Positions 25,525 to 36,041 of a stretch of DNA of 64,000 nt are shown here, piece after piece; position 1 is the first letter of the stretch; every line of letters begins with the position of its first letter. The position numbers and the translations under genes are program-made. Under the pieces are notes generated by a model that saw only the letters and a list, made by a program, of their open reading frames with translations, made no database searches and was not told the DNA's origin. The stretch lies in NCBI RefSeq assembly GCF_000002865.3, contig NW_001865041.1, positions 330,421-394,420 of the forward strand, written 5' to 3'. The DNA is from Monosiga brevicollis MX1. Taxonomy: Eukaryota; Opisthokonta; Choanoflagellata; Craspedida; Salpingoecidae.

Positions 25525-27042
25525 ATGACGACCGGTACGCCCTGACCCCGGGGATGCGCGCTTAAACCTGTCCATCCTACTTGCTCGCGTGTCCCGACAA
25601 GCTGCATATCCCTGACCTCTGCTTGCCTCGCTCCAAGCACATCGCCCAACATGGACCCCGGCCCAGGGTGGCACGGGCAAATACGACAGCTCTTTGGGAG
25701 CCATGTCCAAGCAGTACTCAGTCCGTGACGTGGTCGCCCACACCAAGCTCAAAGTTCGGTGAGTGGCTTGAACCAGGACCCATGCACCCGTTTACCCTTC
25801 ATGGACTTGCTTTCTATTGTCCCCCATGCACGTCTGCGTCTTTATTTGACCAACCATTGCGAGTGACAGTGAGGAAGGCCAAGGCACGCGGTTTGAAAAC
25901 TCGCTCAAAGACTTTCGCTCAGAGTTGGAAGATCGCGAACGCGAACACCACGAGAAGCAGCTCAAGGAACAACAGAAAATTGGTTCGGTGCAACCCTCCT
26001 AGCATACGACTCGCCTCTTCCCGCAATGCATCCGACCAAGAGCTGCCCTATCATCTATATGTGACTCACCAGCGTCCCTTGTCGCCCTTTCCCCGGGTCT
26101 CGTGCCTTGCATTCGATGCTTGCTTGGCTCTTGTCTTTGGTCACGACAGAAGGTCTCGCAGCCATTACAGAAGGGCGTACCGGACTTCCTGCTGAGAAGA
26201 GACCCCGCATCACCCACATTGAAGCCAATGCCCTAGATGCAGATGACGATGACGATGACGCTGACGACGCCGACAGCGACAGCGATGAGAGCGACAGTGA
26301 TGACGACGATGATACAGAGCTGCTCCTTGCCGAGCTCGAAAAGATCAAAAGGGAGCGTGCCGATGAACAGGCGCGAAAGGTTAGCAGCACCTCGCCGCAC
26401 CCACCGCCCTTGTGCATCGACACCATGTCATATCACCCAAAAGCGTTTGTACCGACCTCGCTCCCAAGCCTCATGGTTCGCGCTCATGATGTTCTTGATT
26501 CAGGACACGGAGCGCATCGCGGCTGACGAAGAGCAGCGCCGTGAATCCGCCTTGCAAGGCAACCCTCTTTTGCGAGGCCAAGCCTCAGACTTTACCGTCA
26601 AGCGTCGGTGTGTTTCTACATTCATCCCATCCACGTTAACTTTTTTTGTCTCAGTCTTGTCGCATTCGAGATTGGTGGGCTCACTCAGCCCTCGTTGTGG
26701 TGGCCTAGATGGGATGACGACGTCGTGTTCAAGAATTGCGCCAAGGTTGAAGAGCGTGGCAAGGTGCGTCTGATTCAGCCGTGAAGGCCTTGATGCATGT
26801 GCTTTTCGAAGGCTTTTTTCTTCTTCTTCTTCTTCTTCTTCTTCTTCTTCTTCTTCTTCTTCTTCTTCTTCTTCTTCTTCTTCTCTTTTGAATACCAGCC
26901 AACTCTCTATTTTTTTGTTGGCACTCGCCTCATCTCGAATACCCTGGTTTTTTGGCCTTGACTTGGACAGAAGGAAACGTTCGTAAACGACACCTTGCGC
27001 AGCGAGTATCATCGCAAGTTTATGGACAAATTTATCAAGTAA
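25525..27042 (+). CDS. CWC15: CWC15 spliceosome component
   Basis: A small NineTeen-complex-associated splicing factor of the active spliceosome. Exon 1 is only ten bases (25525-25534, MTT plus one base). It joins exon 2 at 25638 to give [20 protein letters not shown], matching the conserved CWC15 N-terminus (MTTAARPTFEPARGG). Exon 2 continues with [18 protein letters not shown] to 25758. Exon 3 (about 25869-25981) encodes the [11 protein letters not shown] block. Later exons carry [20 protein letters not shown], an Asp/Ser-rich acidic stretch, and [17 protein letters not shown]. They are followed by [20 protein letters not shown] and the conserved ending [19 protein letters not shown], with TAA at 27040-27042. 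The last intron contains the TTC repeat at 26818-26883. Length and order fit the family throughout. Confidence 0.93.
26818..26883 (+). repeat. (TTC)n trinucleotide repeat in the last CWC15 intron
   Basis: About 22 uninterrupted TTC/CTT units on the transcribed-sense strand within the final intron of the CWC15 gene, upstream of its 3' splice site. Confidence 0.96.
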
Positions 27043-27369
27043 CCGCTAGCTACCACCCAGCTGACGGACGCTTCGGACCGTAGTTCGAGACCCCGTATGA
27101 ATGTATCAAATCAATCGTCTATTTTTTTTTTTTGTTTTTTGTTTTTGTTTTTGTTTTTCCGGTCCGACAACAACATGTTGACACGGCACTGCTTTGCTAG
27201 CTCACCACCTTGACACTTTTTGGTTCGTTGAATTGGTTTTTCGATTTGAGTATTGGGGTTTTATATAGCAAGATAGTACATGCGGTTTCCACCTTTTACT
27301 AACGCGCAAACTGCAACTGCGCGTTGGAGCAATGTGGCAGCAGGATGCGTGGCCTCGCAGAGGCTGGAG
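27043..27369. other. Convergent intergenic region CWC15 / rhodanese gene
   Basis: About 330 bases, rich in T runs (27121-27160). Likely 3' UTRs; nothing else seen. Confidence 0.6.
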
Positions 27370-28242
27370 CTAGTTGTTAGGGGCAGGGACAGGATCTGAC
27401 ACCTCATATGAAGGATAGCACTTCATGTCGTTTGACGGGATTTGCGAACAGCCACAGGCACCCTTGTCGATAAATTTGACACTCTTCATGCCCATATCCA
27501 GCAGGATCTGCGTCATGAAGCGAGCCCGCCGATTTGTGCGACAGCCCACCTAAGGACGAGGTGCAAATGCCAGCAGCGTGAGCCATACCCCCAAGACCCA
27601 TTGTGCCAAGAGAGGGCTATTGAATCACTCAACACGACGTACAATGATGGTCCTGTCATTTCTCAACATGTTGGTCAAGGCTGGTGACTTGTCATCCGCA
27701 CTCAGCTGCTGCAGTACCAAGTGCAGAGGAATGGAGTCAGCGTGGGGCAGTTTGCCAAAGTTGTCGACCTCGTCAGTGCGCCTAACGTCAAGCACATAAT
27801 TCTGCTCGCCTGGGCCGGAAAAAAAAAAAAAGCAAAGAAGCCATGAGAAGAGAAACTTAAACCAAGCGCAGGGAAACAGGTGGCCAACAACACGGATGCT
27901 GTGCCATAGACGCCCACATGGGCACATACCTTGCTCCGTGACGGTGTCGCAAGATATTTCCTCAAGCTCGGGCACATGCTCACGGGCTGCAGTATTGATG
28001 TTGAACTGAACGCACGCGAGGGCTCCGGTGTCGACCAGGGCGGGCTCTGCGTCGTAAACAATGCAAACGCAACCGTCTTCGGGCAGCATGCTGGTCTGAA
28101 AGGCCGCTGGCTTGACCACCACGGTCGATGCTGGCACGGTCAAATCGTTCGAGTCGCTGCGGCAGCGCGCATCCACCAAAACATGCGGTACCGGGTCCGT
28201 CTTGACGAGCAGGTCAAAGGATTCGCGAGTCAACTCCAACAT
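27370..28242 (-). CDS. Rhodanese-domain protein, probably two tandem rhodanese folds
   Basis: Three exons. Exon 1 from the ATG at 28242 encodes MLELTRESFDLLVKTDPVPH and then VLVDARCRSDSN, a rhodanese-like start lacking an obvious active Cys. Exon 2 (about 27808 to 27648) encodes NYVLDVRRTDEVDNFGKLPH and ADSIPLHLV, a canonical rhodanese block, and ends in RTII. Exon 3 begins at about 27549 with VGCRTNRRARFMTQILLDMG. There the cysteine of VGCRTNRRA is at the place of the active-site loop after a beta strand. The tail is KFIDKGACGCSQIPS to a TAG at 27370. Rhodaneses transfer sulfur from thiosulfate or persulfide donors, or act as phosphatase-like or regulatory folds; the substrate cannot be told here. 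The basic loop after the Cys is compatible with sulfurtransferase activity. It is divergent from the gene at 28721. Confidence 0.75.
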
Positions 28243-28720
28243 GATGGCAGCTGTAGGGACAACAAAAATGAGTGAGAGCGAGCGCGACGGTTATGGGGAC
28301 CCGAGCGGACTAGCCAAAGAAAGAGCTTCGGCAACTGGGTTGGCAACGCAAGCACAAGACCTGATTCAGACTGTGGGGCGACCACTGGAAAAAAAAATTG
28401 GGAAAATGAAAAACCAGGGTGGAGCTCAGCTCAACCTCCCGTACCGTTCGGCAACACCATGCTATCAACGGCCCCTTTTCAGTCCGGAACCTGCATTATC
28501 AAATCAAAAGCTGCGCTGTCGGCAGGGTGCACGGCCCCGAATCATGCACACAGCACTCCAAGGTCCGCAGTTTCAGCCGCCAGCAGCCATCATCATGTCA
28601 GACAGAAATTATAAACTATTAGTATCTGACAACTGATGTTGCTTGAAAGTGCGGAAAAGAGCACACTATCGCTCAGGCCCTCACTCTCTCACAACATCAT
28701 CCCCCCACAACCCAAGCAGC
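28243..28720. promoter_or_regulatory. Divergent upstream region
   Basis: 478 bases between two divergent start codons. No gene or clear motif is seen; a shared promoter is inferred from orientation. Confidence 0.4.
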
Positions 28721-29254
28721 ATGGCCTCGCTCGCGGCCAACAAGCTCAAGGCGCGCTTGGCAGCCAAGCGACACAAGGCTGGCGCCGATGAACCTGCCGA
28801 GCCCATTGCTCAAGCTTCATCGGCTGAAGCCTCGACTCCTGTCATTCAGATTCATCGTGGGAAGCTCGGGCTTGGGGCCCAAGCGGAACCGGCTCCTTCC
28901 CAAGCCACCAAGGCCGTCGCCAAGGGTCTGCACCGCGCCAAGCGCCGACAGCGCCGTGACGAAGCCGAGGAGGAGGAAGATGGTGCGTGGTGAACGCATT
29001 GAGGTCACTCATAGCCAATCATCTGTGCTCGTATTGAGCCAGGCGCACCTTGTACTTGTCGCCTCGCTGGCAAGCTGGTCCTGACTGCTGAAATCCACCT
29101 TTGCCCCCTATCCGTTCCGTGCGGCTCCTCGATAGATGTGACGCAGACGACCATCGATGAGGAGTCCAAGCTGGCGACCGTGACCAAAGCTCAGCCCAAG
29201 TTGGATGTGGTTGATCAACTGCGTGAACAACAAGCCGAGGTGTGAACCATACCC

Positions 29255-29288
<34 letters not shown>

Positions 29289-30027
29289 CACGAGCACGAG
29301 CACGCCCATGTGGTTGTGTGGTTGTGAGTCATTGTAGCGCCGTACTGATCGCTAAGAAAGTCTTTGCTGATGGTCCTCATGATACACCGCCCCTGGCATC
29401 AGAAAACCGCAAAACGTCGCAAGAAACGACAGGCTCGCAACAACAAGGAGGCCGAGACGACGTCCACCCCCGCCCCCGCCGGCCCAAACCCATTCAGTGA
29501 CCCTACCTTCGATGCAGATGCAGAACAGGATGCCTTTGCTACCAACTGGCAGTCGGACTGGCGCGATGAAGCCATGCAGGAGACAGCCGACGCACCTGCC
29601 CAGCCCAGCCCCACCACAACTGCCCCTGCTGCCCCCGCCCCAAAGGAGAAGGCGAAAGCAGCTAAGGACGAGACGGCGGATACTACGGCCGGTCCGTCAT
29701 TTGCCCTGTTGCGGACATGCCATGGCAGCACGAACGGATGGTCACACCCCTCATCTTTTGCCCCGGCCGCTGGCATACCGTACAGCAGATGCTAAAAAGC
29801 CCAAGCGCAAGCGCCCGAAGAAGCGCTCCAAACAGAAAAACTTGCGCAAGGACAATCGCCCCGCGCACTTGGTTCGTGCTGTGGCCCTGCTTCTGCCAAT
29901 CGACTTTCACATGCTGGAAGAGACGAAAACTGCTTGCGCTTGGATCAAAGGCTCTCACTGAATCGTTTGCTTCATCTTCGTGCGCGCGGCTGGGAGATAG
30001 AAACCAAATGGAGGCCGACGCTCCTAA
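28721..30027 (+). CDS. Lysine/arginine-rich protein, likely nucleolar, family not recognised
   Basis: Exon 1 (28721-28982) starts MASLAANKLKARLAAKRHKA and contains the basic run GLHRAKRRQRRDEAEEEEDG. Exon 2 (about 29137-29240) gives DVTQTTIDEESKLATVTKAQ up to LREQQAE. Exon 3 (about 29402-29693) begins KTAKRRKKRQARNNKEAE and includes NPFSDPTFDADAEQDAFATN and WQSDWRDEAMQE, then an Ala/Pro-rich linker. Exon 4 encodes DAKKPKRKRPKKRSKQKNLR followed by KDNRPAHL. A last short exon at 30001 would end KPNGGRRS with TAA at 30027. The alternating acidic and Lys/Arg clusters, with a SKQKNLRKDNRP tail, look like a ribosome-biogenesis or nucleolar protein. That is inference from composition. The last exon is the weakest part. 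Converges with CHTF8 271 bases away. Confidence 0.6.
29256..29302. repeat. (AC)n followed by (GAGCAC)n, intronic
   Basis: About 15 AC units, then three GAGCAC units, inside an intron of the gene at 28721-30027. Confidence 0.93.
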
Positions 30028-30181
30028 CGCATGCGATGTGAATAAACTTTCCTACCGATGCTTGCACCTTGGCCTTGATGCCGCGATCAGGTCCTGGGCC
30101 GTGTAGAGCCCACCACTGCTCGCACCTTGTCCTTGATACTACAATCAAAAGGCTAGACATGACGCTCGACATCCAATTCAA

Positions 30182-30191
<10 letters not shown>

Positions 30192-30212
<21 letters not shown>
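30192..30212. repeat. Short (CA)n repeat between convergent genes
   Basis: About ten CA units in the 271-base gap between the stop at 30027 and the CHTF8 stop at 30299. Confidence 0.9.
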
Positions 30213-30298
30213 ATTTACACAGACACAAATATGCAAAGGGGCACAGCCCGTTTTGAAACCAACATTCTGACACCATACGTTGGCCACGTCAAAATCCT

Positions 30299-31101
30299 TC
30301 AGATCTGGGACACCAGAGGCCGAGGCCGCAAACTAAACATGAGCTTGTGACGTACAATCGCCTCCACGTGGTACTCCGTCCTGTGTCTCCAGACAAGGTC
30401 AGAAGACTGGTCAGCACAGCTGCGCTTGCAGCAGACGCCAAGACCATCTTCCAACCAGCTACCACATACCTGACGTTGGCATCATGGCCCGGACCCATGT
30501 CGTCCACCTCCATGGCGCCGATTGCCGCCTCAACGGGAACTACAGTCTGACCTCAGCCGATAGAGACATCAGTTTTGAGGCGACAACAAGAAAGACTGGT
30601 GACTGCTACAACGTGTAGCTCAGGCAACGAAAGGACAGGCCCCGCGCGAGATCCAGACCTTGCGCATGACGGCCATGGGCTTTTCAAGAGGACGCATTTT
30701 CCCCTGGAACAAACCAACACGGGTGCAAATGTAAGCTCGGTCGTTCCGGCACAAGACAGACGCCTTGCGTGATGCACCGCGTACCCGCAACAGATGATTC
30801 CCAATCTTGAGTTCAGCAGACTATGTTCAAGGGCACATTCCCATGAGACGAAGAAGAAGAAGGGCCCCGCATACTTTGAAGGCATTGAGCTTCAACAACA
30901 TTCGACCAGTTGCTTTGGAAGCGAGTCAAGACCCCAACGCACCTTGCCCGTGACCGTCAGTTGCCCAAGTTCGTGGCCCGCCAGCTCAGAATAGTCTGTC
31001 TCGATGGCACCTTGCATTTGCAGCAGCAAGTATTGCTGAACCCCATCCACACTGGCCGTAACCACGCGAAGCCGTTGCACATCCGGCTCCCCCATCTTCA
31101 T
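30299..31101 (-). CDS. CHTF8: CHTF8/CTF8, subunit of the alternative clamp loader CTF18-RFC
   Basis: CTF8 joins CTF18 and DCC1 in the RFC variant that acts in PCNA loading and sister-chromatid cohesion. The start is taken at 31101 (MKMGEPDVQRLRVVTASVDG; the second Met at 31095 is equally possible). The same exon encodes YLLLQMQGAIETDYSELAGH then ELGQLTVTGK, aligning with the human block WVLMELQGEIEARY...LAGNLLGDL. Exon 2 gives SAELKIGNHLLR. Exon 3 gives GKMRPLEKPMAVMRK, matching [21 protein letters not shown]. A further exon carries VEAAIGAMEVDDMGPGHDA. The last exon encodes YHVEAIVRHKLMFSLRPRPL and VSQI, with TGA at 30299, matching YLVTALIKDKILFKTRPKPI. All joins keep phase. A short, easily missed gene. 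Divergent from the kinase gene. Confidence 0.88.
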
Positions 31102-31475
31102 TCGCACCGCCACCAAAACGCTCGCGGGCACCGTCTCCCCACACGCGCAAATCTCCGTCGCTACCTGCCCACCCTTGGAACACAGTTTTCTTTTGTAACG
31201 GTCACAAAACAAAAAAAAAAATCTGGAAAAAAAAAGATGACAACACTTTTTTTCGTCGTGTTTGTATTTTGCGCAGGTGCCACCAGCACAGAAGGAACAT
31301 TGTCGGATGTCAAGTACCGGGTGGCGTTGTGGCTTCCTCTTCCATCAGGGTCAAGAGAGCGGCTCAGTGTTTGATCCAGCCACGCAATTCAGCGGCGTCG
31401 TGGCGTAAAGCAACTGACAGCCTCCTCTTGGGGCAGGCCAGCGGGTGACCAGCCTCGAACCCTGTGCCGCTGGAC
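31102..31475. promoter_or_regulatory. Divergent upstream region of CHTF8 and the kinase gene
   Basis: About 375 bases between start codons, with A-runs at 31208-31235. No motif stands out. The open frame continues upstream of 31101 on the minus strand, so the CHTF8 start could lie further out. Confidence 0.4.
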
Positions 31476-33921
31476 ATGGCCGCCACCGGCGGGAGCGGAG
31501 TAGGGAGTGAGCCAGCCATGGCACCACCTCACCACTCGTCGCCAGAGGCTAGCCCAGGTCGTGGTCCGTTTGAAAGAAGCGATACACCGCCACAGACCAA
31601 CTGGCCCAGCTCACGCGAGCGTACTCTGAGTGACAACAGCACCATCGTACTGCTGGCCTTGGAGGCGATCTGGGCGCGAGCCCAGCAATTGCACCACGAG
31701 CTTCTGGACTATCAGCACCAGCAGCAGCAAACGCATGAGGGCCACAGTGTATTTTGGACGCCCCACCCCAATCGTTCAGCCCTTTTGTCTGAAATTGACG
31801 AACTCGAAACGGCTGCCGTGGAGCTCGAGCCAGCCAAGGAGTTGGGGCCGCTGCGTGCAGAGGGTGTCCAAATTCAGCTCGACATTTTCAGACTGTGCAC
31901 GTCTTGTCGAGAAGAATTAGCCATGCCCCTGGAGCCCGTGCTAGATGAAGATGCCCCTGCTGACAGCGCAACCCCGCAAGCTGCATCGTTGACGCATGCG
32001 CCCGCCCAACCAGAGTCCCCACACGTTGGCGTGGATCAAGCCAGTCCAGCGTCATCCACCCCGCTACTTGTCCATCAGAGGGAGCCGCCATCAAGCTTGC
32101 GCGCGGGCTTTGAAGCCGCTCCAAATATGTTGCGAAGTGAAAGCAGCAGTGGTCCTGTCGCCCCGCGTCGCTCCATTCACGCCAATCTAGCCAGCGGTTT
32201 CGTGCAGGCGATTCTCGAAAAGCAGTTTGCTGACGGTGAATCTCACGCCGCTTTCTCCACATTGGCACGCCATCTAGCTGATGCCTGGGCGCGTATCCGA
32301 CACCTGCCTCTGGCGCGAGTAGCTCATGACTTGGAGGAAGTCAATGTGCGCACACTGGCTGACCTTGCCACCCTCAGTAGTTCACAGCTACAGTCTCTCG
32401 TGACCTCCTTTGGCATGGGCGGCAGTGCCGCCTCCTCAGCCTCGTCAGTTCCAAATGAGCCCGTACACCCAGACACTGGCGCAAGCTCGCATCCAGGCCC
32501 TGCTTCGCACACGCGTACTGATACGCCCTCAACTGCGGCAAGATCTGGGCAACGTGCCGATGGCCCTGCCACTAGCACACGCTCTGTGAGCAGCGGGGGC
32601 GCCAGTGCCTTTCTCCACGCTCGACTTTTATCGCTTCTGGACCGCGGTGTGGTGCAGTGCTTGCCCCACCAGATTCTCGGGTAGGCAATGCTTGACGTTT
32701 CTTCCTCGACAAGATTTTGGACTGCCCCAAGCGCCCCACCGCCCCTCGGGCTGCCGAATCCTCACCAAGCAATTGTGCCCCTTTTGCAGGAATGGACGCT
32801 TTGGTTATGTGTATCGCTGCGAGGTGAACAACCAGCCAGCAGCGCTCAAGATGGTTCAAGTGGGCACGGAAGCATCTGCCTTTCCAGCCACGATGCGTGT
32901 TGTCGAGGAAGCCAAGCATCTCATGGCCCTGCGGCATCCCAACATCCTGGGCTACCTCGATGTCTTTGGTCACCAGGTGCCCATGGGCGGCGGCAACTTT
33001 GTATGCATCCTCATGGAGTTGTGCGATCTGGGCACGCTGGCAGACGCTGTTTTTGAGGGCCGCATCGACTTTGGTGGGATGGTGGATGCCATCCGACAGA
33101 TTGCCGCTGCTCTTGCCTATGCCCATGGCCAAGGTGTAGTTCATGCAGACATCAAACTCGAAAACGTGCTGGTGCGGCGAGGACCGGAACGCGATGTTGT
33201 TAAAGTTGGAGACTGGGGAATCGCTCGGCGCGAGCCTCTCTCCATCTGTGCACCGCCCCTGCACAATGTCACCGAAGAAACGTTGCTCTCCGATACCGAG
33301 CGGGCCCTGTTCACCTACGACCATGCCGCCCTCCTCCCCGAGCCCAGTCGAGGTGATACGCCCGTGTCGCTGCTCTCGGCCTCTGACCGTGCCCTCGCAG
33401 CCGCAGCCACCGCGGCGCGGACTCGCACACAGGCCTCACGGATTGACAGTCATGGACCAGGCCGGGACGCAGGTGCAGCGCAAGGCCACGGCCATCCACT
33501 CTCAACGCCACGCGGCACCGTGTGTTACCAGCCGCCAGAAGCGTTTGACTTTCAGCTTTTCCACGAAGGCTTTCGGTGGGCCTGTGATATCTGGGGCCTG
33601 GGCTGTGTATTGTACGAGACGGTCACACAAAATTGCCTCCCTTTGGGCCAAGGTTTTATTGGCCAACTAGCTGCGCGCGCCGACGAGGCGCCGTGGCTCG
33701 CCCTCCGAGCGCAGCTTCTACAGCACTTTGCACTCGCGGTTCAACACGCCGAGTGTCGTGACCCCACCATCGGCCGGGACACCGTGCGCCTTTGCAAGCA
33801 ACAACTTGGGGTTCTGCTTACACAGATGTGGGCAGAAGACTGCCGATTGCGGCCCCCAGCAGCCGACATTCTGGCCCAGCTCCCGTCTCGCTTTCAACTC
33901 CGTGTCGCCCCACCTGCCTAA
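31476..33921 (+). CDS. Divergent serine/threonine-type protein kinase with long activation-segment insertion
   Basis: Two exons. Exon 1 (31476-32683) encodes about 400 residues with no recognised domain: Ser/Pro-rich ends and two helical parts (for example LLSEIDELETAAVELEPAKE and DAWARIRHLPLARVAHDLEE). The splice to exon 2 (from 32790) joins QILG to NGRFGYVYRCEV, forming the glycine loop. Kinase motifs follow: AALKM (VAIK lysine), EEAKHLMALRHPNILGYL (helix C), ILMELCDLGTLADAV (hinge), VVHADIKLENVLV (HRD as HAD, catalytic Asp kept), KVGDWGIAR (DFG as DWG, metal Asp kept), and YQPPEAF (APE). WACDIWGLGCVLYE follows. Between DWG and APE lie about 100 extra residues rich in Ala/Ser/Thr. The catalytic Lys, Glu, Asp and Asp are present, so activity is plausible. 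I cannot place it in a named family. The ATG at 31476 is the first in frame. Confidence 0.8.
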
Positions 33922-33999
33922 GTTGCCGATGATTGTCATCTGACACCTGACTGCATGATGCTGCATGTTGCTGCATGTTACCTTGTGCTGATGCTTCCG

Positions 34000-34034
<35 letters not shown>

Positions 34035-34242
34035 TGTATGTCATTCTTATCAGATTCTTACCTATCCCCCCACCATAATTAACTTACATGTTAATGCAAA
34101 GCAAAGTCATCCAGCACCCCAAGCACCTAGCTGGGCTTTTTGATGTTGAATCTAATGTCTCAAGGCACTTTAAGCAACGATGCAAAGCCGTAGCATGAAA
34201 CGTGAAAAGGAGAGTAAAAATTAGGAGGTCCAAAAGATCGAT
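33922..34242. other. Convergent region, kinase / RPL27A 3' ends, with (GT)n
   Basis: About 320 bases. It holds a (GT)n tract at about 34002-34030. No gene seen. Confidence 0.55.
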
Positions 34243-35067
<825 letters not shown>

Positions 35068-36041
35068 CTGTAGAAAAAAAAAACCGACGCGAAGGCACGC
35101 GTGAAACAGCCATGGCCATGAGCATACAACCGGAGAAGACACAACCATCGAGCATCAAGCAAGGTCCAAGGCGTCGTCCAGACAACGGCATCGAGTTGCC
35201 AGACCGAGACGAGGACAAGCAGATAAAAAACAATGAAAGCTGCATCCCGTCTGAACGCAAGTATCATGTGCCGTTGGCATGGCCTGCTAGACATGACTGA
35301 GCCAATAGCCGACGCCAACACGCCTCAAAAAGCACGAGGGTCTTTGAGGCGATTGGCGACGGTGTGGACAGCCACGCACAGCGCACCACGGTTTTGATAC
35401 AAGCGTCGCCCGTTCTTTAAAAGGGCTTCCAGATGCAACAGGTGGGAGCTGTGCTGGGAGAACGGCAGCCAAAGCCGCGCTGCCGAGCTGAACCAGCGCG
35501 CAAGCTCAGTCGCTTGAGCGTGTGTTGATCGTCCGCGGTCAACCTTTACCTTGGCAGTGGGACCAAAAAAAAAGTGTCGATCAGTTCAAACCTCATGGAC
35601 CATAAGCGTCAACAACATGTGTTTCCGATATCTGAAGTGTGTCAAGGTGTGTCACACGCTTGGCCCGCGAGTGCTCGTGTGGTAAGTCGACCTGACATCT
35701 GGTAGCAGTCCAGTCGATTATGATGACATTCCCTGCGCCCCCAAATAGTCTGACAATTAGCGGTAAGCGAGAGAAGTGAGCTGGAGCAGAGCAATGTTTC
35801 CAAGGAACACACACACACACACACACACACACATTCGCCAAGGGACAAACACAGCAAAAGCGCTGGACCCCACCGTGTCCTTCCTGCCGAGTTCTTCCTG
35901 TTCCCATTGGACATTGGCGTTTGCCCCCCAAGGCGCGAGCTTGTGTGTGGCCCTGACCGTTCGATCCATGATTGACCCGGATTTGGCCCGACGCCGCATT
36001 TGATTGCCGCATCACCAACGATTTGGCTCTTTGCCGGCAGG
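35068..36041. promoter_or_regulatory. Divergent upstream region of RPL27A and the ADAM10-like gene
   Basis: About 970 bases with no supportable exon. Contains an (AC)n tract at 35807-35832. Both neighbours start outward from it. Confidence 0.45.
35807..35832. repeat. (AC)n microsatellite
   Basis: About 13 AC units, 210 bases upstream of the ADAM10-like start codon. Confidence 0.94.

Noticed and set aside
25309-25752. 147-codon open frame antisense to the CWC15 5' exons
   Set aside because: It lies opposite well-supported CWC15 exons and is rich in Arg/Gly typical of shadow frames.
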